Assembly: GCA_913058495.1 (NCBI GenBank)
Contig: CAJXQC010000004.1
Location: 62,001 to 126,000 of the forward strand
Direction of reading: 5' to 3'
Origin: an uncultured Balneola sp.
Lineage (GTDB): Bacteria > Bacteroidota > Rhodothermia > Balneolales > Balneolaceae
DNA length: 64,000 bases
Part shown: piece by piece, positions 9,419 through 16,535 of the stretch
How positions within the stretch are numbered: position 1 is the first letter of the stretch
Layout of the letters: each line of letters begins with the position of its first letter
Position numbers and translations under genes: made by a program
Notes under the pieces: generated by a model
Told to the model about the DNA's origin: nothing
Seen by the model: the letters and a program-made list of their open reading frames with translations, nothing else
Database searches by the model: none

Positions 9419-9994
9419 ATGAAAACTATTCTCAATTTTTTCTTCCGTGGTATGCTAATTGTGTTTCCTGTTGGCGCCACCATTTATTTAGTTTCTATAG
9501 CCATCGGTTGGGCAAATGAATCTCTAAATTATCTGTTTTACAGCTGGTTTGATTATAATATTCCCGGCTTAGGAATAATTACCGGCTTTATAGCCATCAC
9601 TCTTATTGGTTTTGTGTTTACCAGAGCTTTCACAAAACCCATTGTTCATTTGTTCGAAAAACTACTTACCAGAACCCCTTTGGTGAGCATTATTTACAGC
9701 TCATTAAGAGATCTCACCGAAGCTTTTGTTGGAGATAAAAAGAAATTCACAGCCCCTGTTGTTGTAGATTTCGGAGTTCCGGGCGTAAAACGCTTAGGTT
9801 TTATTACACAGGAATCTCTTACTGATCTTGGACTTGAAGATGAGGTAGCTGTCTATTGTCCTCATTCTTACAATTTCTCCGGAAACCTATATATAGTGGA
9901 TAAAATTCACGTAAAACCGATCAAAAAAGATCCGGCTACTTTTATGAAATTTGTGGTTTCCGGTGGTGTATCAAATTTAAATAAGCTAGAGTGA
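9419..9994 (+). CDS. DUF502 family membrane protein
   Basis: 191 aa with two hydrophobic segments, about residues 5-28 and 48-68. They are joined by IPGLGIITGF and followed by the DUF502 pattern LFEKLLTRTPLVSIIYSSLRDL and later a GFITQESL-type soluble region. DUF502 proteins are conserved two-helix membrane proteins of unknown biochemical role in many bacteria. The gene is transcribed away from alaS, and its stop codon runs into a 7-bp tandem repeat separating it from the convergent ferredoxin-NADP reductase gene. Family membership is fairly clear; function is not known. Confidence 0.85.
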   Translation: MKTILNFFFRGMLIVFPVGATIYLVSIAIGWANESLNYLFYSWFDYNIPGLGIITGFIAITLIGFVFTRAFTKPIVHLFEKLLTRTPLVSIIYSSLRDLTEAFVGDKKKFTAPVVVDFGVPGVKRLGFITQESLTDLGLEDEVAVYCPHSYNFSGNLYIVDKIHVKPIKKDPATFMKFVVSGGVSNLNKLE

Positions 9995-9997
9995 TAC

Positions 9998-10031
9998 TCA
10001 CTTTTCACTTTTCACTTTTCACTTTTCACTT
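9998..10031. repeat. 7-bp tandem repeat (CTTTTCA, four full copies)
   Basis: Four perfect copies of CTTTTCA lie between the stop of the DUF502 gene and the stop of the convergent FNR gene, with partial units on each side. The last partial unit overlaps the FNR stop codon. This is simple-sequence DNA with possible copy-number variation. Confidence 0.9.
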
Positions 10032-10953
10032 AATATACTTCTTCGAATGTTCTTGACGAAGGCTTAATATTCTTTTTAAGGTCTTCCCATTGCCATTCTG
10101 AAGGTGGAACTTCAGCCAGATCACCACGAACCTGCAAATATTCCAAATGCCCTTGAAGAGCCAGATTCTGATAGATACCCGTTTCCATTCCTTTCATTCC
10201 ACAGATATAGATTAGCGTATTTTCTTTTTCAAGAATTGGGTTCAAAGTATCAGAATGATCATTGATCACACTTTGAACATAATATTTACTTCCGTCACTG
10301 CGTCGGTCTTCTCTGGATACACAACTCAAATAATGAAAATTAGAGTGCTTCTCAGACATTTCTTTAATGAAATCAGGATATAGAATATCGGTTCTGTAGG
10401 CGCAACCAAATACCAGAGCTACATCGCCTTTATAGCCTGATTCAAACAATTCCATGATCATACCTCTGAAAGGAGCAATACCTGTGCCTGTTGCAAAAAA
10501 CACATAATTGAAATCCTGAGCATTTTCCGGTAGCAGATATCTTTTACCACTTGGCCCTGTAAGTTGAACTTTATCACCCGGCTTCAGGTCAGAAAGATAG
10601 TTTGAAGCAACTCCCAGATAGAGTTTTCCATCTATTTCATCTATAGATCTTTTAACTGTAGTGGAAACCAAATGCGATTTTCCGCCTTCTCCTTTTGTGG
10701 GAGATGAAACCGAATATAAACGCAATTTATGCGGACGTCCTTTTTCAGTCTCACCGGGAGGAAGTACTCCAACAGATTGTCCAACTCTGATCCTGTCAAC
10801 CAGGTCAGTACCCGAAATATCAAAAGTAATATGTCGAACAATATTAGGGCTGTTTTCTGCCGTGCAAACATAATTTTCTACAATTGTTGCTTCTACAGGG
10901 TCTTTCGGTGAGTAAATATTCAGTTCTACTTCCGGGAGGATAATCTCTGCCAT
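10030..10953 (-). CDS. Plant-type ferredoxin-NADP+ reductase
   Basis: About 307 aa when started at the ATG at 10953 (MAEIILPEVE). An upstream ATG at 10977 would put the start at the U-tract of the preceding gene's terminator, so the inner ATG is preferred. The FAD-binding motif RLYSVSSP is near residue 90, the NADP-binding FATGTGIAPFRGM lies mid-protein, and LVFGCAYRTDILYPD, YICGMKGMETGI and a C-terminal aromatic residue (EEVY) are typical of plant and cyanobacterial FNR. It should be a cytosolic flavoprotein moving electrons between NADPH and ferredoxin or flavodoxin. No ferredoxin gene is adjacent, so the direction and partner are unknown. Confidence 0.85.
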   Translation of the reverse strand: MAEIILPEVELNIYSPKDPVEATIVENYVCTAENSPNIVRHITFDISGTDLVDRIRVGQSVGVLPPGETEKGRPHKLRLYSVSSPTKGEGGKSHLVSTTVKRSIDEIDGKLYLGVASNYLSDLKPGDKVQLTGPSGKRYLLPENAQDFNYVFFATGTGIAPFRGMIMELFESGYKGDVALVFGCAYRTDILYPDFIKEMSEKHSNFHYLSCVSREDRRSDGSKYYVQSVINDHSDTLNPILEKENTLIYICGMKGMETGIYQNLALQGHLEYLQVRGDLAEVPPSEWQWEDLKKNIKPSSRTFEEVY

Positions 10954-10976
10954 TCCAATAATTAGATTTAAATGCA

Positions 10977-11010
10977 TAAAAAAATCCGGTACTCTGATTG
11001 AATACCGGAT
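10977..11010 (-). terminator. Intrinsic terminator of the beta-barrel gene
   Basis: Read on the minus strand, ATCCGGTA, an 11-nt loop and TACCGGAT are followed directly by seven T. It lies just after the outer-membrane protein gene and just before the FNR start. Confidence 0.8.
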
Positions 11011-11033
11011 CTGTAAAGTAAGGTTTTTCTAGT

Positions 11034-11606
11034 TTAGAAATAAAACGTTAATCCTGCGGATATAACATTACCACTAAACTCAGTATCGTCGAGGTCATCT
11101 CCCTGATCGTCCAAGAATAAATATCTGTAATCAACATTTAAACCGGCACTCTCATTAAGAGGAAGATCAAGTCCAAATCCCAAATGATAACCAATATTAA
11201 ATTCTGCGTCATCACCAGGAGAAACGAATCCACCATCGTAGTCATAAAAAGTATAATAAGCCCCTAAACCGGCAAGACCATACGGTTGGAAATTAGAAGC
11301 TAAAGGTACATGCATTAATAATGTAGCAGTAACCGGAATTTGCTTGATGGTTAAATCACCATTTGTGGTTGAGTAACTTTGTTCTCCTCTGTACTCAGCG
11401 GCAAATTCGAATCCGAATACTTCTCCACGGGTTCTGGTCTGAAATCCTATGAACATGGTTCCATCATCTGCATCAGGAGCTTTGTAGTACCCGATCTTTG
11501 GTCCAATTCCCGATCTGTCTTTAGTTGGAGCCGATGTTTGTGCGTTTGTATGAGATGAAAATGTCAATAAAACTGCTAGTGTTAGCGTAGATATAAAAAG
11601 TTTCAT
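11034..11606 (-). CDS. Outer-membrane beta-barrel protein
   Basis: 190 aa with a signal peptide (LTLAVLLTFSSHTNAQ, cleavage near residue 22). The rest alternates hydrophobic and polar residues, with Gly and aromatics as in small 8-stranded barrels: GPKIGYYKAP, FGFEFAAEYRG, YGLAGLGAYYTFYDY, FNIGYHLGFGLDLP. The last residue is Phe in ISAGLTFYF, the usual outer-membrane insertion end. It resembles the OmpW/OMP_b-brl class, but the substrate or role cannot be read from the sequence. It is a single-gene unit with a terminator downstream. Confidence 0.8.
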   Translation of the reverse strand: MKLFISTLTLAVLLTFSSHTNAQTSAPTKDRSGIGPKIGYYKAPDADDGTMFIGFQTRTRGEVFGFEFAAEYRGEQSYSTTNGDLTIKQIPVTATLLMHVPLASNFQPYGLAGLGAYYTFYDYDGGFVSPGDDAEFNIGYHLGFGLDLPLNESAGLNVDYRYLFLDDQGDDLDDTEFSGNVISAGLTFYF

Positions 11607-11693
11607 AATTAGTATTAGTTGTTGTTAGATAATACTTTAATGGATATAGGGCTTGTTAAGTTCCATTAAATAATACTAATACTACTCCTACAG

Positions 11694-12377
11694 CTACTGA
11701 TTACTGATTCTGTCTCTCACTAACTCATCGATGGTTGGTCTTTCACCTCTTTGTTCAATCAGTCTGGCTGCTGTTCTGTCTGTCACTTCCACTCCACTCA
11801 TTCGCATGAGATTTTCTTTGGTCAATTCCTCTTTTGTATATCCCAAATCCATCATTCTGCTTGTAAAATATGCAGTAACACCCGCTCTTCTTGTTTCGGC
11901 TAATTCTTCAATAGACAGAGTATACCCAAGCTCTTTCATCATTCGGGCGTAATCTGCGCTCACTCCTGCATTTTGAAATTCTACGAGTTGATTTAATGTA
12001 ATATCTGTATAGCCAATATCATGTAATTTTTGAGTTTCTGTAGCAGTCACCCCTTCCCTTCTGAGATCTATTAGCTCTTCTCTGCTGAGTTCCCCGTAAC
12101 CCATGTCTGTCATCCAGGTTCCCATTCCTTGTAACAGTTCTTCATTAGGCTCATTTATTGCTTGCTCAATTCTGTCAATCGGATTATCAATACCGCTAAA
12201 ATCTATTCTGGAACCGACATAGAAAGTAAGAGTAGCTATAAATGCAAAAAGAAGTATATAGTTTGAAAGTTTACCGGAGTTTGAATTCTTATCTAAAGAA
12301 CCCTGATTGAGTTGAGAAACCGAATCATCCTCAAGATCTTTAAGATCATTTTTTAAATTTCTGAATTTAGTACTCAT
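11694..12377 (-). CDS. Single-pass membrane protein with four 29-31-residue helical repeats
   Basis: 227 aa: a charged cytoplasmic N-terminus of about 38 residues, one membrane helix (YILLFAFIATLTFYVGS), then a repeat region of roughly residues 88-215. Each of the four repeats starts with a GY pair and holds a GVT or GVS motif: MGYGELSREELIDLRREGVT, IGYTDITLNQLVEFQNAGVS, LGYTLSIEELAETRRAGVT, LGYTKEELTKENLMRMSGVE. Similar repeats are known in bacterial membrane proteins, often near sensor or peptidase genes, but their ligand is unknown to me. It follows the CheY-like gene on the same strand after 65 bp, so a signalling link is possible but unproven. Confidence 0.75.
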   Translation of the reverse strand: MSTKFRNLKNDLKDLEDDSVSQLNQGSLDKNSNSGKLSNYILLFAFIATLTFYVGSRIDFSGIDNPIDRIEQAINEPNEELLQGMGTWMTDMGYGELSREELIDLRREGVTATETQKLHDIGYTDITLNQLVEFQNAGVSADYARMMKELGYTLSIEELAETRRAGVTAYFTSRMMDLGYTKEELTKENLMRMSGVEVTDRTAARLIEQRGERPTIDELVRDRISNQ

Positions 12378-12442
12378 AATCGCCCTTTTTAATTTCTAAA
12401 ACCGGTACGAGAGTATAACTAAAAAGATGCGATTTTTTATGA

Positions 12443-12808
12443 TCAAGCAATCAACTTTAATGACTTATCCAAGTCACCTATTGTAAATGGTTTAACGATC
12501 AGGTCAGCAAAATCGGTATCTTTTGCACGTTCAAAGTTTAAACGGTCTGAGTTTCCTGTTAGATAGATTACTTGTGAATCTACAGTTTCCTTGATCTTTG
12601 CCACTGTATCAATACCATCCATTTCTCCTTTCAGACGAATATCCATAAGCAGAATATCGGGTTTTTCTTGATTAGCAATAAGAATGGCTTCTTCACCTGA
12701 AACGGCTTTCCCAACCACAGTATGACCAAGTTCTTTAATCATATTTTCTACTACCAGTGAAATGATCATATCATCTTCCACTATTAGTACTTTTTTACTA
12801 TTGCTCAT
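12443..12808 (-). CDS. Single-domain CheY-like response regulator
   Basis: 121 aa, only a receiver domain. It has the acidic pocket (VEDD near residues 10-13), the phosphoryl-accepting Asp in LLMDIRL, the conserved Thr in YLTGNSD and the Lys in VKPF. With no output domain it must act by protein contact or in a phosphorelay. No histidine kinase is encoded nearby; the downstream repeat membrane protein is the closest candidate partner. The receiver sequence resembles those that follow PAS kinases, but no pairing can be shown here. Confidence 0.92.
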   Translation of the reverse strand: MSNSKKVLIVEDDMIISLVVENMIKELGHTVVGKAVSGEEAILIANQEKPDILLMDIRLKGEMDGIDTVAKIKETVDSQVIYLTGNSDRLNFERAKDTDFADLIVKPFTIGDLDKSLKLIA

Positions 12809-12887
12809 TATTTGAACCTATTTTTAAACCCTTATCGAACCTTTTTTTGAAACCTTAAATTAATGTACAAAATTTATTAGCCTCTTT

Positions 12888-13730
12888 TTACAATAATTTA
12901 ACGTCTAGAATTTCTCCGTTTACCGTATTAATAAAAATATTCCATCTCACTTCTTCAGTATCATCCTGTAATAGCTTGATCACCCATGCTTTATGGATTT
13001 CCAAACCTTCATCAACTTCAATTGCCACAAATTTCAATTCCGGTTCTCCCGATAAGTGCTTTTCAGTTATTGCCTGCTCAAAAATTTGATTTTTCGAATT
13101 TGCGTACCTGACTTTCATACCAATAACTTTATCCATGGCGGCAACAGATCCAAAGTCTACAAAACCAGGATCCGTGACAGGATACCAGTTTCCCCAGATT
13201 CTGTTTACCCCATTAATATCAAGGTAAACCAAAATTTGAGTGTCCATTACTTCAATGCCATTAACTATTTGAGGCTGAAAGGTAAACTTCCATTGCAATG
13301 GGACACTATTGATATTCCCTTCACATATTGTACAACCATTCAATGGAGTGATATCCTCTAAAATTAAACTCTCTATACTTTCAACCCCGGTAAACTCCTC
13401 GTTTTCTTTCAGCACTTGTTTTGCCACAGATAAAAGATCATTACTAAAGGGTGCTTCCTGCTTTATTTCATTCCTGTTTAAGCAAGGATTTACATCATTC
13501 GGAAAAAGAACCCGACTAAAACCTGTTAAACCATATTCATTAAGTGTTGAACAAATCTGGTCATTATTCTTTTCATGGTATTTTTGGTTTAGAACCTGAA
13601 TATCTGAAATATTTAACCTTTCTATAAAAACCGGGTATTCATCAACTTTATCATTAGGAGATAAAGATTCACAGCCCGAAAAAAAGGCTGTAAAGAATAT
13701 AAATAGGTAAGCAAATTCTTTTCTAATCAC
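12888..13730 (-). CDS. Predicted lipoprotein of unknown function
   Basis: 280 aa with a lipoprotein signal (FIFFTAFFSGCES, lipid Cys near residue 20). The body has a CTICEG pair of cysteines in the middle and ends in a segment resembling PepSY-type domains (HKAWVIKLLQDDTEEVRW, NTVNGEILDVKLL). This C-terminal similarity is weak. It stands 79 bp upstream of the CheY-like gene on the same strand and is transcribed away from the D-amino-acid oxidase gene. I do not recognise a specific family; cell-envelope location is the only firm prediction. Confidence 0.7.
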   Translation of the reverse strand: MIRKEFAYLFIFFTAFFSGCESLSPNDKVDEYPVFIERLNISDIQVLNQKYHEKNNDQICSTLNEYGLTGFSRVLFPNDVNPCLNRNEIKQEAPFSNDLLSVAKQVLKENEEFTGVESIESLILEDITPLNGCTICEGNINSVPLQWKFTFQPQIVNGIEVMDTQILVYLDINGVNRIWGNWYPVTDPGFVDFGSVAAMDKVIGMKVRYANSKNQIFEQAITEKHLSGEPELKFVAIEVDEGLEIHKAWVIKLLQDDTEEVRWNIFINTVNGEILDVKLL

Positions 13731-13830
13731 TGTGATTTGTCCTTATCAGAAGTTACCGAAACACCAGATTTACCACAATAGTGTAATCAAAGTTCTTTAC
13801 CTTAACGCATTATATTTTTTTAAGCTTAAG

Positions 13831-14979
13831 ATGAAAAAAAGAGTCGCAGTTATTGGTTCGGGAATTTCAGGCTTAACAACAGCTGTGTTGTTACAACAGA
13901 ATGGATTTCAAGTATCAATTTATACAAAAGAGCCCCCTTTAAAAAAGGCTAAAAACCCTTATTTTGGCAGTCAGTTCCCTTCCGCCTCTGTAATTCCTCA
14001 CTCTGTATCTCACCCCGAAATACACAAAATATTCGAAATGAGTCAGCTTCTTTTTTCAAAGCTGTATGACTTCTCTTTTCCCGGATTAACAATACATGAA
14101 CATTACGAACTTTTCGGTTTTGAAAATACTGAACCCGATTATGCTCGTTCCATACCAGGCTATAAAGCTTTATCAGATTTGAACTGGACACCGGAACATC
14201 CGGATATACCATTAAAAAGTGGGTGGAAGTTTGATTGTTTTTTTGCTGACTGGACAATTTATTTTCCACAACTTGTACGTAGTTTTTTACAAAATAACGG
14301 GACTTTTATATCCCAATCAGTTAATCTTAATTCATATGTCTCAATCAACGAAGACATCATAATCAATTGTTCCGGTCTTGGTTCAGCTCTATTGAAAGAA
14401 GAAGACAGCAAACCATTAATTTTAAAAGGACACTTATTAAAGGTTAGCAACACCGTGGATTTAAAATCACCATCAGGAAATACTGTGTCTTATAATTTTA
14501 GTCCCGGATCTGATATATATGCGGACTCTTTTAAGACTCCTTTCGATGTGTACTGCTATCCCCGTAAAAATGATTGGGTTCTCGGAGGAAGCCGGTTTAA
14601 AGGAACTCTGGATAAAAAAGGTGATTGGGTTTCCGAAGATGAACTCTCACATGAGTTTCCGACCAAAATTGAATCTATTAATTCAGAAATCATAAAAAAT
14701 ACATTTGGGATAGATCTTTCAAAGTTTAAAGAAAGAGAATATCAGTATTCATTTCGATATGTCCGGAATAAAGAGCATGGTCTACGATTAGAAACGGATA
14801 ATGCTCCAGACAAATTAGTCGTTCATAATTATGGTCATGGTGGAGCCGGAGTTACACTTAGCTGGGGATGTGCTTTTCATGTACTTCAAATACTCTGTAG
14901 AAAATTAAATATCGGAAATACTGAAGCCGACCTTCAAAAAGTTTTGGACAGCTTACCGGAAGGATTAACTAAACACTGA
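13831..14979 (+). CDS. FAD-dependent D-amino-acid oxidase family protein
   Basis: About 382 aa from the ATG at 13831 (MKKRVAVIGSG). An upstream in-frame ATG at 13732 would add 33 residues ahead of the FAD-binding fold and is unlikely. The Rossmann motif VIGSGISGLTTAVLLQQNGF opens the protein, NCSGLGSALL lies in the middle, and the C-terminus has the DAAO signature HNYGHGGAGVTLSWG. DAAO deaminates neutral D-amino acids with O2, giving the keto acid, ammonia and H2O2. It may use D-Ala freed from peptidoglycan, since wall-active enzymes are abundant nearby, but that is inference. Its end overlaps the convergent MerC-like gene by 11 bp. Confidence 0.85.
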   Translation: MKKRVAVIGSGISGLTTAVLLQQNGFQVSIYTKEPPLKKAKNPYFGSQFPSASVIPHSVSHPEIHKIFEMSQLLFSKLYDFSFPGLTIHEHYELFGFENTEPDYARSIPGYKALSDLNWTPEHPDIPLKSGWKFDCFFADWTIYFPQLVRSFLQNNGTFISQSVNLNSYVSINEDIIINCSGLGSALLKEEDSKPLILKGHLLKVSNTVDLKSPSGNTVSYNFSPGSDIYADSFKTPFDVYCYPRKNDWVLGGSRFKGTLDKKGDWVSEDELSHEFPTKIESINSEIIKNTFGIDLSKFKEREYQYSFRYVRNKEHGLRLETDNAPDKLVVHNYGHGGAGVTLSWGCAFHVLQILCRKLNIGNTEADLQKVLDSLPEGLTKH

Positions 14980-15358
14980 CCTTTGATTTAGACTTGTAGT
15001 TTAACCAGTGCCCTGTTATTAAAAGTATGCTACCTAATAATGTAATACCTGCTTCTCCGTATTCACCCAGTATTTCATTGAAATACCAAGCCAGAAATAT
15101 TATAAAAAGACCTGTGAGTAATAGTATGGTTATTCTTGGAGATTGATGCCGTTGTCTCAATGACAGATATACTGCAGGCGCTATAGCTACAAAGAAAATA
15201 AAATGCGTATACTCATGAAATTCCTCAAAAGCAGGCCATAAAGGTATTAAAGCAACTATAACCGGAACCAATAAACAATGAATAGCACAGATTCCAGATA
15301 AGCCAATTCCTACCCTGTCCCAAAATCCGGGTTTAGCTCTTTTAGATTCTTTTTTCAA
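14969..15358 (-). CDS. MerC domain membrane protein
   Basis: 129 aa with four hydrophobic segments. The MerC hallmark is the N-terminal pattern GIGLSGICAIHCLLVPV, in which paired Cys and His residues could bind a metal. No merA, merR or merP gene is present, so a mercury operon is not supported; stand-alone MerC-domain proteins are common in Bacteroidota and their substrate is uncertain. The gene is convergent with the D-amino-acid oxidase gene, overlapping it by 11 bp. Confidence 0.8.
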   Translation of the reverse strand: MKKESKRAKPGFWDRVGIGLSGICAIHCLLVPVIVALIPLWPAFEEFHEYTHFIFFVAIAPAVYLSLRQRHQSPRITILLLTGLFIIFLAWYFNEILGEYGEAGITLLGSILLITGHWLNYKSKSKVSV

Positions 15359-15535
15359 ATTATGGTAGTCAGCTTAAAATTTTCTGAATGATTTGAAGCC
15401 TTAAAGATATTAATATATCTACTGAGTTATTCATCGAATTTATCTCTTTATTAAAATAAGATTGTTTATGTAATCTTAACTCTTCCTCTTTCGTTGATGC
15501 TTACATTATACATTGAGAGTTTAAATAAATGTTTG

Positions 15536-16402
15536 ATGAAAAAAATTCTGAAATTTATAAAATGGATAACTATATCCTTCGGAGTTCTTATTGTTATAGG
15601 GTTGATTTATATTCATAATCTCGACTTTTCGTTGAATGAAGAGGCTATTGAGAATGCTTTTGCGGATTTGCACTATAGCCCAAAAGAAAATTTTATCATG
15701 GTTGATGATAGAACAATTCATTACGTAGCAATCGGTGATACATCCAACCCAACTGTTCTTTTTGTTCATGGATCACCCGGTTCCTGGGATAACTTTCTGG
15801 GCTTTATGCGTCACGCGGATTTACTGAACAATTTCAGACTTGTATCTGTAGACAGACCGGGATTCGGGAAATCCGAGAGTGGAATGCCTGAACGCTCTTT
15901 ACAACAACAAGCTATGCTGATTAACAGCGTGCTTGAAGTCGAGGGTTCTTCCTCCATTCTGGTAGGTCATTCTTATGGAGGTCCGGTAATTGCAAAAATG
16001 GCAATTGATTATCCTGACAAAGTTGACGGGCTTATTTTTGTAGCAGCCTCCATTGATCCTGAGCTTGAAAAAACGAAGTGGTTTCAAATTCCTGTACACT
16101 ATAAAATACTTTCATGGATTTTACCTGACATGCTTTATTCAACAAATGAGGAAATCCTGGCTTTAAAAGAGGAACTTAAAAAAATGGAGCCTCACTGGAA
16201 TAAGATTACCCAACCAACTTCCATCATACAAGGAAAAAATGACAACCTTGTTCCTTATGAAAACGCCTTATTTGGAGAAAGAGTGCTTACTGATACAGAA
16301 CCTAATTTAGTCATTAGAGATATCAATCATTTTATCCCATGGGAGAATCCTAATCTGATCATTCAAGAGACCCAGAGAGTGGATTCCCTGATAAATCATT
16401 AA
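15536..16402 (+). CDS. Alpha/beta hydrolase, membrane-anchored
   Basis: About 288 aa from ATG 15536 (MKKILKFIKW). An in-frame ATG 42 bp upstream is less likely because the basic-hydrophobic signal anchor begins at MKK. After the anchor (about 7-27) comes a standard fold: oxyanion motif LFVHGSPGSWDNF, DRPGFGKSES, nucleophile elbow VGHSYGGPV (Ser) and a C-terminal catalytic His in INHFIPWENP, with a lid of about 60 residues. It probably hydrolyses an ester or similar bond at the inner membrane or periplasmic face. The substrate cannot be predicted. It is a single-gene unit with a hairpin downstream. Confidence 0.88.
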   Translation: MKKILKFIKWITISFGVLIVIGLIYIHNLDFSLNEEAIENAFADLHYSPKENFIMVDDRTIHYVAIGDTSNPTVLFVHGSPGSWDNFLGFMRHADLLNNFRLVSVDRPGFGKSESGMPERSLQQQAMLINSVLEVEGSSSILVGHSYGGPVIAKMAIDYPDKVDGLIFVAASIDPELEKTKWFQIPVHYKILSWILPDMLYSTNEEILALKEELKKMEPHWNKITQPTSIIQGKNDNLVPYENALFGERVLTDTEPNLVIRDINHFIPWENPNLIIQETQRVDSLINH

Positions 16403-16430
16403 TAACCCAACCTGGTAAAAATTTTGAAAG

Positions 16431-16452
16431 GTCACAATGTTCTCAATGTGAC
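16431..16452 (+). terminator. Weak terminator-like hairpin
   Basis: GTCACA, a 10-nt loop and TGTGAC are followed by TTTG. The hairpin sits 28 bp after the hydrolase stop. The T tract is short, so termination is only probable. Confidence 0.45.
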
Positions 16453-16535
16453 TTTGAACAGACTTAGCGTTATTATTCCTGCTCCGTCTAAAAGTGGCAG
16501 AAAATGCCCTAATAAAATTAATTCTAAAAATAGAA

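Noticed and set aside
9998-10031. Tandem repeat as a CRISPR array
   Set aside because: The unit is 7 bp, directly abutting and without spacers, so it is simple-sequence DNA.
14969-15358. Mercury-resistance operon
   Set aside because: Only a MerC-type protein is present; no merA, merR, merP or merT is nearby.
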